Shown here one piece after another: positions 7,135 through 14,839 of a stretch of DNA of 34,941 nt (positions are counted from its first letter, which is position 1; the number at the start of each line of letters is the position of its first letter). Made by a program: the position numbers and the translations under genes. Below the pieces are notes generated by a model. That model was given only the letters and a program-made list of their open reading frames with translations, was not told the origin of the DNA and searched no databases. Where the stretch lies: contig JBAQUF010000007.1 of assembly GCA_049297375.1 (NCBI GenBank), positions 1 through 34,941 on the forward strand, written 5' to 3'. Source of the DNA: JAAZNV01 sp049297375. GTDB lineage: Bacteria > Patescibacteriota > WWE3 > UBA101185 > UBA10185.

Positions 7135-7638
7135 TCAGGTTAATGAGTAAAAGGTAAAACTAACTATTGTTAAAAGAAGTACAGGGAGAATTACTTTTTG
7201 ATAATAAATATATACTTCTCCATGGTTTGTTTTTCTTAAAGTTTTATCTAAGTAGACAGATATAATAAAGGTAATTAATCCAGCAACTATTCCTAAAGTA
7301 ATCTTATCCATCCCCCAAAGTATATTTGTTGGGTTTCCTATTATTTTTTTAATATACATGGGAATTATTGTTAATAACAAGAAAGACACCGTTGATAGGG
7401 CTTCTGGGTATGGTATTTTCCATTTCTTCTTTTGAATTATGCTTGCAAACCAAAGTGCTGAAGCAACAACTAATCCTCCAATCCAAACTCCCATTATTGT
7501 GTCATCAATTCCTAGATACCTACTTACTCCAAGTCCTGCTCCTACTGCAACAATACATACTGGGCAAACTGCAAAGGATTTAATTGTTGTCAAAATAGCT
7601 GTTGAAAAGAATATTACTAATGATAATAACAAATTCAT
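7135..7638 (-). CDS. Polytopic membrane protein with a CPVC motif
   Basis: 167 residues with about four or five hydrophobic segments. C25-P-V-C28 sits at the end of the first, followed by IVAVGAGLGVSRYLGIDDTI. A CXXC pair at a membrane boundary is how DsbB/VKOR/DsbD-type membrane thiol oxidoreductases exchange electrons, but the rest of the sequence does not let me place it in any of these families. It starts 1 nt after the stop of the thioredoxin-like gene, with no Shine-Dalgarno sequence, so translation is probably coupled. Proposed role: membrane redox partner of the neighbouring CPRC protein. Confidence 0.8.
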   Translation of the reverse strand: MNLLLSLVIFFSTAILTTIKSFAVCPVCIVAVGAGLGVSRYLGIDDTIMGVWIGGLVVASALWFASIIQKKKWKIPYPEALSTVSFLLLTIIPMYIKKIIGNPTNILWGMDKITLGIVAGLITFIISVYLDKTLRKTNHGEVYIYYQKVILPVLLLTIVSFTFYSLT

Positions 7639-7639
7639 A

Positions 7640-8065
7640 TTATTGTGTTGGTGTTGAGGACGATTCCATTACCTCTAAACCTGCTTTTTCAGATAATAGA
7701 TTCTTTATATCAGGTTCCCCTATTAAACATTTTCCCTCAAAGTAAACAAAAGGAACACCTACTTCTGATGATTTAATATTACACTTCTCTGCTACTTTAG
7801 AAAGAACTGTGGAATTTGATTGATTGCTATAAACTTCTTTTTTAACAATGGTAATCTTTTCTCCTATCTTGTTCTTGTCAATAAAATCTTCAAGATCTTT
7901 ACATCTAGGACACGTATTTCCATAGAAATATACAATATCTTTGGATGATAGTACCTCATTAAGGGATTTAGTTAGTCCTTTTGTTCTGTTGCTTTCAAGA
8001 ACAATAATTCCAAGAAGGATTCCAATAGTTAGAAGGATAGATATTGTAATTACTGTTTTGTTCAT
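7640..8065 (-). CDS. Membrane-anchored thioredoxin/glutaredoxin-like protein (CPRC)
   Basis: 141 residues. An N-terminal membrane anchor (about residues 5-24) is followed by an extracytoplasmic thioredoxin-like fold: strand IVYFYGNTCPRCKDLEDF with the C52-P-R-C55 active site, and the cis-proline region EVGVPFVYFEGKCLIGEPDI typical of the fold. Two more cysteines (EKCN, GKCL) could form a structural disulfide or a relay. First gene of the cassette with the CPVC membrane protein and the Cys-Cys protein. TATAGT lies 7 nt before the ATG and no Shine-Dalgarno sequence is seen, which suggests a leaderless or nearly leaderless mRNA. Confidence 0.88.
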   Translation of the reverse strand: MNKTVITISILLTIGILLGIIVLESNRTKGLTKSLNEVLSSKDIVYFYGNTCPRCKDLEDFIDKNKIGEKITIVKKEVYSNQSNSTVLSKVAEKCNIKSSEVGVPFVYFEGKCLIGEPDIKNLLSEKAGLEVMESSSTPTQ

Positions 8066-8072
8066 AAGTGTA

Positions 8073-8078
8073 ACTATA
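8073..8078 (-). promoter_or_regulatory. Probable -10 box of the redox cassette
   Basis: Minus-strand TATAGT, 7 nt before the ATG at 8065. The -35 region is poor. The spacing is one base off the exact 6-nt spacing seen at nine other genes in the window. Confidence 0.35.
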
Positions 8079-8119
8079 AATATTTACTCTATTTGATAGT
8101 GGAAATCAATCTTAAGTTT

Positions 8120-8196
8120 TGGTGGGCGGTACAGGAATCGAACCTATGACCTCCACAATGTCAATGTGGCGCTCTAACCAACTGAGCTAACCGCCC
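8120..8196 (-). tRNA. tRNA-Val(GAC)
   Basis: Full cloverleaf on the minus strand: acceptor GGGCGGT/ACCGCCC, D-arm GCTCAGTTGGTTAGAGC, anticodon stem CCACA/TGTGG with loop TTGACAT (anticodon GAC), T-arm with GGTTCGATTCC, discriminator A and an encoded CCA. It sits 11 nt beyond the clpP stop and may be cotranscribed with it. Confidence 0.97.
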
Positions 8197-8207
8197 TAAC
8201 TTACTTA

Positions 8208-8810
8208 CTACTTCTTCTTTGGACCCATTATTTTATCCACTATTCCATATTTTATGGATTCATTTGCATCCATCCAATAGTCTCTATCTATATCACTCTT
8301 TACCTTATCTAGTTTTTGATTTGTTTCTTTAGCTATTGCTTCTGCATATTGATCCCTAAGTTTTAACATATGTTTTGCAGTAATTTCAACATCACTTGCT
8401 TGTCCTTCTATTCCACCAATAACTTGATGAATCATGGTGTGAGATCCAGGAAGTGCATACCTCTTTCCCTTTGTTCCTGCAGATAATATCAATGCCCCAG
8501 CTGATGCGGCAAGGCCAACGTTTATTGCTACCACGTCATTCTTAATGTGTTTTATTGTGTCATACATTGCAATTCCAGCATATACTTCTCCTCCAGGAGA
8601 GTTAATATAGACACTAATATCTTTATCCGGATTTTCACTTTCTAAAAAAAGCATTTGAGCAATAAAAGTATTTGCTACTCCCATATCAATAGGTCCTGTA
8701 ACAAATACAACAAAATCCTTTAACAATCTGGAATAAATATCATAAGATCTTTCCATTCCATTTTGATCCTTTTCTATAACTATTGGAACTAAGGTATTAT
8801 TTATGCTCAT
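8208..8810 (-). CDS. clpP: ATP-dependent Clp protease proteolytic subunit
   Basis: Serine peptidase that forms the tetradecameric chamber fed by Clp ATPases. The triad is visible: S103 in GLAASAGAL, H128 in HTMIHQV, and D177 in DRDYWM followed by NESIKYGIVD. The start chosen is ATG 8810 (MSINNTLV), because AAGGAG lies 9 nt upstream. A TTG nine codons earlier would swallow this ribosome binding site. This gives 200 residues, a normal length. The start overlaps the end of tig by 14 nt. tig-clpP adjacency is the common bacterial order, but clpX is not next here: tRNA-Val follows. Confidence 0.97.
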   Translation of the reverse strand: MSINNTLVPIVIEKDQNGMERSYDIYSRLLKDFVVFVTGPIDMGVANTFIAQMLFLESENPDKDISVYINSPGGEVYAGIAMYDTIKHIKNDVVAINVGLAASAGALILSAGTKGKRYALPGSHTMIHQVIGGIEGQASDVEITAKHMLKLRDQYAEAIAKETNQKLDKVKSDIDRDYWMDANESIKYGIVDKIMGPKKK

Positions 8811-9699
8811 GGTGTTTTTCTCCTTCAGTTTCTTCAATTAATTTATTTATCAATTTATTCTTTTGAAGAATAGTTTTAATATAAAGCTTTTGCATAGGAT
8901 CATTTAAGCTTTCGCCAATGCTTTTATCCCCTACTGCATTTATCATATCATCAATTTCTTTGTCAGTAACTTCAATCTTTTCCTCTTTTATTAAGTGAGA
9001 TAACACAAACTCTGCTTTAATATTCTTAATAGACATTTCATCATATTCTTTTCTTAATGATTCTGCAGTTTTGTTTTGAGCTTTCAAATAATTTTCTACA
9101 GATAAGTTTATTGATCTTAACTGATCCATAAGCCTTGCCATTACCCTATCTGTTTCTTCTTCAATTAGCATGTCTGCTATTTCAACATCACTTTCTTTAA
9201 GAAGAATATCTATTATTTCATTTGCCCCCATGTGAACATGAGATTCTTCTATTTTTTCTCCTTTTTTAAGCTTTTCTAACTTCTCTTTATCATTCTTTTC
9301 TGTTTTATCTTTGTAGTATTCTTTTAATGCCTTTTTATAATTTTTTATCTTTACTTCCGGTCTTACTGCAAATACTGCACTAAATTCAAAATCTTTTTCT
9401 AAATCAAATTCTTTTATTTCTACTTTAGGATTTGATACCGGCATTAATAGATTTTCTTTTAATGCTTGTGGGTAGTAGGTTTGAAGTAAGTCATTTATTG
9501 CTTCTCCATAAAGACTTGATACTCCAAGTTTGTCTTTTACCATTTCTTTTGGTGCTGTTCCTTTTCTAAAGCCTTCTATTTCAGTGTTTTTTACTGCCTC
9601 AGTTAAGATTTTTTCATAAGACTCTTTCACCTTTTCTTTTTCCAAAGTAACGGTCAATTTTATAGTAGATTTTGGTAGTTTTTCTATTTTAGTTTTCAT
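8797..9699 (-). CDS. tig: Trigger factor lacking the PPIase domain
   Basis: Ribosome-associated chaperone. The N-terminal ribosome-binding domain is clear (VTLEKEKVKESYEKIL and the docking loop EGFRKGTAPKEMV). After the linker YKKALKEYY the sequence passes through a Lys/Glu-rich stretch directly into the helical C-terminal arm domain (ANEIIDILLKESDVEIADMLIEEE). The ~90-residue FKBP-type PPIase domain of the ~430-residue E. coli protein is missing, giving 300 residues. The protein ends in a His-rich tail (GEKHHEHK). It starts 7 nt after the mnmA stop, with no clear Shine-Dalgarno sequence. The PPIase-less form can still bind nascent chains, which is known for engineered E. coli variants. Confidence 0.93.
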   Translation of the reverse strand: MKTKIEKLPKSTIKLTVTLEKEKVKESYEKILTEAVKNTEIEGFRKGTAPKEMVKDKLGVSSLYGEAINDLLQTYYPQALKENLLMPVSNPKVEIKEFDLEKDFEFSAVFAVRPEVKIKNYKKALKEYYKDKTEKNDKEKLEKLKKGEKIEESHVHMGANEIIDILLKESDVEIADMLIEEETDRVMARLMDQLRSINLSVENYLKAQNKTAESLRKEYDEMSIKNIKAEFVLSHLIKEEKIEVTDKEIDDMINAVGDKSIGESLNDPMQKLYIKTILQKNKLINKLIEETEGEKHHEHK

Positions 9700-9706
9700 A
9701 GCTTAG

Positions 9707-10813
9707 TTATTTTATCACACCTGAGCCTATACAAAGACTTTCCAAGTAAAAGACAGCAAATTGACCAGGTGTTACTGAAGTTTGTGGTGATTTAAAAAGT
9801 AAATTATAACTTCTATCTTTTTTATAAATCAAAGTAGCTTTAGAAGTTTTTGCTTGGTATCTAATCTTTACATTAACATCTAACTTCTTTTTGTATAGTT
9901 TATCATTTGAGAAATAAACATTAGTTAATTTAACTTCTTTGGTTTGTAAATCACTTAATTTCTTTGAAACAACTAAAACATTCTTTTTAGCATCTTTTAA
10001 AACTACAAAATAAGGACCTCCTGAAAGACCAATACCTTTTCTTTGACCTATTGTATAATGCTGAAGACCTATATGAGTTCCTAATATCTTTCCCTTTGTA
10101 TCTACAATATTTCCTTTCTTTCCTCCCACTTCCTTTTCTAAGAAATTATTCATTGAATCTTCAGATACAAAACAAAAATCTTGAGATTGAGCTAATTTCA
10201 AATAAAAATCTAAATCTTCTTTTTCTGCTATTTTATAAACTTCTTCCTTGGTTAAGTCTCCAAGAGGAAACATTATTCTTTCTAAATATTCTTGGGGTAG
10301 TAAACTTAAGTAGTATGTTTGATCCTTCTTTTTATCCTTCGGTAGAGAAATAAAACGGCTACTATACTTTTTACTCTTTGTTATCTTTGCATAATGTCCC
10401 GTTGATACATATTTTATTCCTTGAGAGTTTGCATAGTTTATCAATTCCTTAAATTTTGTTTCTCTGTTGCAGATCATACAAGGATTGGGAGTTTGGGATT
10501 TTTTTAAGGTTTCTACAAAATAGTTAATAACTGTATCTTGAAATTGTTTTGAAATATCTAGGGTTACATGTTTACAACCATACTTCTTGCAAATCTTTTT
10601 TGCAGTTAAGATTGATTCAGTGCTACAGCATATATTTTCCTTTTGTTTATTGGATTTATCTTGCCAGACACAGTATTTAAGAGAAACTCCAATGGGATCC
10701 CAACCATTCTTCTTTAAAAGGATTAGCGCAATTGACGAATCAACTCCGCCAGACATTCCAACAATAATCCTCTGACCATTTCCTTTAGCTATTCCCTTTG
10801 ATTCTCTATCCAT
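9707..10813 (-). CDS. mnmA: tRNA-specific 2-thiouridylase MnmA
   Basis: Thiolates U34 of tRNA Lys, Glu and Gln using ATP and persulfide sulfur from IscS. The PP-loop VGMSGGVDSS is at about residues 18-27, followed by the catalytic Cys in TPNPCMICNRETKF, the second Cys in SQDFCFV, and GLQHYTIGQRKGIGL. 368 residues is the full length. A Shine-Dalgarno sequence (GAAAGG, 8 nt before the ATG) lies inside iscU, and the start overlaps the iscU end by 25 nt. Sitting directly behind iscS and iscU puts sulfur donor and user in one operon. Confidence 0.97.
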   Translation of the reverse strand: MDRESKGIAKGNGQRIIVGMSGGVDSSIALILLKKNGWDPIGVSLKYCVWQDKSNKQKENICCSTESILTAKKICKKYGCKHVTLDISKQFQDTVINYFVETLKKSQTPNPCMICNRETKFKELINYANSQGIKYVSTGHYAKITKSKKYSSRFISLPKDKKKDQTYYLSLLPQEYLERIMFPLGDLTKEEVYKIAEKEDLDFYLKLAQSQDFCFVSEDSMNNFLEKEVGGKKGNIVDTKGKILGTHIGLQHYTIGQRKGIGLSGGPYFVVLKDAKKNVLVVSKKLSDLQTKEVKLTNVYFSNDKLYKKKLDVNVKIRYQAKTSKATLIYKKDRSYNLLFKSPQTSVTPGQFAVFYLESLCIGSGVIK

Positions 10814-11271
10814 TCTTCGTACCTTTCTTCAAGTTCCTCATTATGTAATGTGATAGACAAGTGTTTTTCTTCTAGATCTGGAGATATCTTTTTCTTCTTC
10901 TTTTTTAGATAGTCATATACTGCTTCAGCTAAAGCTTCTGTAGCAAGAACAGAACAGTGTATTTTTATTGGAGGAAGTCCGTCTAAAGATTCAATTATAC
11001 TTTTGTTAGTTACTTTTAGTGCTTCTTCTATAGTTTTTCCTTTAACCATTTCTGTAATTGCACTGCTTGTTGCAATGGCAGCGACGCATCCAAATGTTTG
11101 GAATTTAATGTTTGTGATTACTTCTTCTCCTTTTACCTTTCCCACTTTTATATACAGGTACATCATATCTCCGCATGCAAGATTACCTACCTTTCCTACC
11201 CCATCAGCATCTTTTATCTTGCCTAAGTTTTTTGGTTTATGAAAATATCTTAATACTTTTTCTGTATACAT
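10789..11271 (-). CDS. iscU: IscU/NifU-type Fe-S cluster scaffold protein
   Basis: 160 residues. All three cluster cysteines and the conserved Asp are present: C33 and D35 in GNLACGD, C62 in FGCVAA, and C106 preceded by H105 in KIHCSVLA. A Lys run (KKKKKK) and a ~25-residue acidic C-terminal tail extend past the ~128 residues of E. coli IscU. It lies 12 nt after iscS. A TATAAT sits exactly 6 nt before the ATG and no usable Shine-Dalgarno sequence is present, so an internal promoter may give a leaderless iscU message. Symbol by similarity: it could equally be called sufU or nifU-like. Confidence 0.93.
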   Translation of the reverse strand: MYTEKVLRYFHKPKNLGKIKDADGVGKVGNLACGDMMYLYIKVGKVKGEEVITNIKFQTFGCVAAIATSSAITEMVKGKTIEEALKVTNKSIIESLDGLPPIKIHCSVLATEALAEAVYDYLKKKKKKISPDLEEKHLSITLHNEELEERYEEWIENQRE

Positions 11272-11277
11272 ACCTTA

Positions 11278-11283
11278 ATTATA
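11278..11283 (-). promoter_or_regulatory. -10 box for a leaderless iscU mRNA
   Basis: Minus-strand TATAAT beginning directly after the iscS stop (TAA-TATAAT), then 6 nt TAAGGT, then the iscU ATG. The -35 region is weak. It may be an internal operon promoter. Confidence 0.5.
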
Positions 11284-12468
11284 TTAGCAATTTTTTAAAT
11301 TCATTGGAGAAATGGCTCTTAGTTTTTTAACTGCTTTAGGAAGGACATCTAAAAGATAACTAATGTCTTTTTCTGTAGTATATCTTCCAAGTGTTATTCT
11401 TACTGTTCCTTGGGCTTCTTTCTTTTCTATTCCACATGCAAGAAGTACATGAGACGACTCAAGCTTAGGTGATGAACATGCAGATACAGTTGATACTTCT
11501 ATTCCTTTATCATCTAGTTCCATCATTAAAGCCTCTCCCTCTATGAAATCAAATCTCATATTTATATTATTTGATAACCTTTTTGTTGGGTGTCCGTTTA
11601 AGTGTGAGCTTGGAACTTTCTTGAGTATTGTCTTTATTACTTTATCTCTAAGTTTAGTTAATCTTTTATCTTCTATTTTCATTTCTTTAATACATATTTC
11701 AAGAGCTTTAGAAAAACCAACTATTGCCGGAACATTTACTGTTGAAGATCTTTTACCTCTTTCATGGTCACCACCATGAAGTAGTGGTTCAATGTTTACT
11801 CCACTTCTAATATATAAAAGTGCAGATCCTTTTGGTCCATATATTTTATGAGAAGATGCTGTTAGTAAATCTACATTTAAATCTTTAACATCTAAGGGCA
11901 TTTTTCCAAAGCTTTGAGAAGCATCTGTATGGAATAAAACACCTTTTTCTTTGCAAATCTTTCCTATTTCTTTTATTGGCTCTATGGTTCCTATTTCATT
12001 ATTTGAGTGCATGACGGAGACCAAGATTGTTTCTTTGTTTATTAATTTCTTAACTTTATCTATATTCACTATCCCATCTTTATTTACAGAGGCATGTACT
12101 ATTTCAAATCCTTGGGTTGATAGCCATTTAGAACTATTTAATACACAATCATGTTCTATTGAAGATACTATTATTCTTTTTCCTTTGTTTTTATTTGCAA
12201 AAGCTACTCCTTTTAATGCCCAGTTGTTGCTTTCTGTAGCTGATGAGGTGAAATAGACCTCGTTTGGTAAGCAATTTAAGTACTTAGACATCGTATTTCT
12301 AGCCTTTTCTACAGCTAAATTAGCCTCACTACCCATAGAATGGATAGAAGATGAGTTTCCATACTTTTTATTAAAATATGGCAGCATAGAGGTAACTACA
12401 GCTTTACCCATAGGAGTTGTAGCTGCATAGTCTAAATATATTCTTTTAGATGTCTTTTTTGTTTTCAT
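11284..12468 (-). CDS. iscS: Cysteine desulfurase
   Basis: PLP enzyme that converts cysteine to alanine and passes persulfide sulfur to IscU and MnmA. Visible key residues: YLDYAATTP at the N-terminus, H106 (IEHDCV), D182 and Q185 (HTDASQSFG), the PLP lysine K208 (SSHKIYGPKG), and the sulfur-carrying C331 in VSACSSPKLESSHVL. 394 residues. First gene of the iscS-iscU-mnmA-tig-clpP run. Upstream, a TGA-TACAAT extended -10 lies 9 nt before the ATG, implying a leader of only a few bases. It belongs to the IscS/NifS branch; the exact subgroup is not resolved. Confidence 0.96.
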   Translation of the reverse strand: MKTKKTSKRIYLDYAATTPMGKAVVTSMLPYFNKKYGNSSSIHSMGSEANLAVEKARNTMSKYLNCLPNEVYFTSSATESNNWALKGVAFANKNKGKRIIVSSIEHDCVLNSSKWLSTQGFEIVHASVNKDGIVNIDKVKKLINKETILVSVMHSNNEIGTIEPIKEIGKICKEKGVLFHTDASQSFGKMPLDVKDLNVDLLTASSHKIYGPKGSALLYIRSGVNIEPLLHGGDHERGKRSSTVNVPAIVGFSKALEICIKEMKIEDKRLTKLRDKVIKTILKKVPSSHLNGHPTKRLSNNINMRFDFIEGEALMMELDDKGIEVSTVSACSSPKLESSHVLLACGIEKKEAQGTVRITLGRYTTEKDISYLLDVLPKAVKKLRAISPMNLKNC

Positions 12469-12561
12469 ATCGAGGATATTGTATCACAGTATGTGAGTTT
12501 AAGGGCTATATGTTAAGAGGGGTAGGCCTTACTATTTATGATAAATTATTGGATGCGTAAC

Positions 12562-14787
12562 CTATCTTATGTTGTACCAACCATAAGGGAATCTGCTTAA
12601 TGAAACAGGCGTACTGTTATCTCCATCTTTGCAATGGTTTATTGGTTTTATAATTATCTTCTGCCAGCTTTGTACATTTGCTAAAAACTCATGTCCATCG
12701 TTTAATGTCCCAGAAATCTTCCAAGGATAATTTCCTGTTCCATCATCTATCTTTATATCCACTTTATCTGCTTCATATTGTGTCCAAGTTAAATTGATTC
12801 CACTTACTTCATCTTCTATAGCAGGAGTTAAAAGTATCCATGTGGTTTCTGGGGGTTTCTGGTAGTGGCATCTAGTATCTTTATGTATAGTGTTGTCATC
12901 CGAGCTATCATCTTGAAACTCAAATACCTCAATTCTATTATTAACAGGGTCTGCAACATAGAGGACTCCGTTACTGTCAACAGTCATGTTTGCTGCGCCG
13001 TGATTATATGCATCCAAGTCACTTCCACCTATACCAAAATAACCCCCAACGGAACTTCCTCCTCCTCCCTCAGGAAAAGAATTGACAAAGCTATCATCAC
13101 TACCAAAAGTTTGTATTCTATAGTTATCTTTATCAGCAACATATACCTGTGGGCTATCGTCTATATTCTTTGTAGCTATTGAAACTGGGGAATCAAATTC
13201 TCCATCACCGCTTCCGTAACTACCGAATTCTGCAACAAAGTTAGTGCTAGGAAGTGCAAATTTTTGAATACGATTATTCCCAGTATCAGCAACATAAGCA
13301 ACTGCCTGCGATTGGTCAACCCAAACATCCTCAGGGCTTTCAAATTGACCTTCTCCACTACCCTGATCTCCCCATGAAGCTTCTAGCCCACCATCAGGAT
13401 TAAAAACTTGTATACGGTGGTTTCCTGTATCAGCCACAAATATATTATCCTCACCGCTTACTGAAATACCCGTGGGGTTACTAAGATTGTCGTCTCCAGA
13501 ACCTAAAGAACCCCATTCAAGAGTAAAACCCCCACCTGAATCAAATTTTTGAATTCTGTTATTTCCTGAGTCTGTTACATAGACATTACCTCCGCTGTCT
13601 ACGGTTATGTCCGTAGGGCCGTCGAACTCACCAGGTTCTGAACCACTCGACCCCCATTCCACTACAAATGTTCCATCACTCTCAAATTTTTGAATCCTAT
13701 TGTTGCCAGTGTCAGCGACGTAAACATACATGTCACCATTTCTGGTAGTGGCAACACCTTTAGGCGAATCAAATTCGCCTTCGTCGGAACCTGCACCGGT
13801 GAGCTCTTCAAGACCTACAAAAGCAGAATCAAAGATTTGTATCATTTTGTTGCCCGAATCCATTACTATAATGTTTCCTGAAACTGAATTTATAGCAATT
13901 CCCTTTGGAGTATTAAAATGTCCATTACCTGTACCTGTTGAGCCAAATTGGATTATGAAATCGCCATCAGGATCAAATTTTTGAAATCGGTCAAGAGTTG
14001 AATCGGTGACATATACATTTCCGTCAGAGTCTCCAGCAATTCTTGAAGGTTCTTGAAACTGACTTTCGCCATTGCCTGTTGTACCAAATTCACCAATATA
14101 AGTGCCACTAGAGTTTATTATTTGAACTCTATCGTTTCCTTGATCCACCACATACGCCTCCCCTAGGTTATTGATAATAACATCATTTGGTGCATTAAAT
14201 TGAACATTTCCAGTTCCAGATTCTCCAAACTGACTTGAAAAATTTCCTTCATTGTCAAAGATTTGAATTCTATTGTTTCCAGTATCCACGACCCAAACAT
14301 TATCAAGTGTATCTACAGCAATTCCCATGGGATTTGTAAACTGGCTAGGGCCACTTCCTGATGTACCCCATGTAGCGAGAAGTGTGAACCCATTATCTGT
14401 ATATTTTCTAACTCTGTTATTTCCTGTGTCCAAAACGTACACATCCCCAACACTATCTACAGCAACATCTGCTGGAGAATCGAGTCCCCAATCCCCTCCA
14501 CCTGGTCCTCCCCAAGAGGTATCGGTATTACCATCCGCATCTAACCGCAATATTCTATTATTACCGGTATCAGCAATATATGTATATTGATCATCCTGAC
14601 TTAGTGCTATTCCATCAGCTTGATATACGTTTAGGGGTTTTTCTGGTATAGAAAATGAGAAAGTAGGAGCTGCTTCTGCAAACGCAAACTGACTAAAGTT
14701 TGAAACAATAAGAAGAAAGGATATTATTCCTGTGAAAAATTTCTTTGTAGTGTTTAATGAGCATTTAAATCCGCGCTTCTCAATCAC
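12562..14787 (-). CDS. Secreted NHL-repeat protein, twelve repeats (two beta-propellers)
   Basis: 741 residues. The signal peptide ends at about FSQFAFA before EAAPTF. Twelve repeats of the form YVADTGNNRIQKF follow at ~45-55 residue intervals, covering about residues 50-630, enough for two six-bladed NHL propellers. A ~100-residue C-terminal domain (SGINLTWTQYEADKVDIKID) looks like an Ig or FnIII beta-sandwich. NHL propellers mostly bind proteins, glycans or RNA, and this one would work at the cell surface or outside. Start: the second of two tandem GTG codons (14787) is exactly 6 nt after TATACT, so it is the leaderless start. Base composition looks more GC-rich than its neighbours, which could mean transfer or selection on the repeats. 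Confidence 0.9.
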   Translation of the reverse strand: MIEKRGFKCSLNTTKKFFTGIISFLLIVSNFSQFAFAEAAPTFSFSIPEKPLNVYQADGIALSQDDQYTYIADTGNNRILRLDADGNTDTSWGGPGGGDWGLDSPADVAVDSVGDVYVLDTGNNRVRKYTDNGFTLLATWGTSGSGPSQFTNPMGIAVDTLDNVWVVDTGNNRIQIFDNEGNFSSQFGESGTGNVQFNAPNDVIINNLGEAYVVDQGNDRVQIINSSGTYIGEFGTTGNGESQFQEPSRIAGDSDGNVYVTDSTLDRFQKFDPDGDFIIQFGSTGTGNGHFNTPKGIAINSVSGNIIVMDSGNKMIQIFDSAFVGLEELTGAGSDEGEFDSPKGVATTRNGDMYVYVADTGNNRIQKFESDGTFVVEWGSSGSEPGEFDGPTDITVDSGGNVYVTDSGNNRIQKFDSGGGFTLEWGSLGSGDDNLSNPTGISVSGEDNIFVADTGNHRIQVFNPDGGLEASWGDQGSGEGQFESPEDVWVDQSQAVAYVADTGNNRIQKFALPSTNFVAEFGSYGSGDGEFDSPVSIATKNIDDSPQVYVADKDNYRIQTFGSDDSFVNSFPEGGGGSSVGGYFGIGGSDLDAYNHGAANMTVDSNGVLYVADPVNNRIEVFEFQDDSSDDNTIHKDTRCHYQKPPETTWILLTPAIEDEVSGINLTWTQYEADKVDIKIDDGTGNYPWKISGTLNDGHEFLANVQSWQKIIIKPINHCKDGDNSTPVSLSRFPYGWYNIR

Positions 14788-14793
14788 CACTTA

Positions 14794-14822
14794 AGTATAG
14801 TTAGAGAATATTTGTAAAGCAA
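14794..14822 (-). promoter_or_regulatory. Promoter of the NHL-repeat gene, leaderless
   Basis: Minus strand: -35 TTGCTT (14822-14817), 17-nt spacer, -10 TATACT (14799-14794), 6 nt TAAGTG, then GTG at 14787. There is no Shine-Dalgarno sequence. Confidence 0.7.
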
Positions 14823-14839
14823 GTGCCATGATGTGCGAA

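Noticed and set aside
8811..8837. clpP starting at TTG 8837
   Set aside because: The true ribosome binding site AAGGAG lies between this codon and the ATG at 8810.
12562..14787. CRISPR-like periodic repeats
   Set aside because: The periodic DNA similarity comes from NHL coding repeats in one open frame; spacing and spacers do not fit a CRISPR array, and no cas genes are present.
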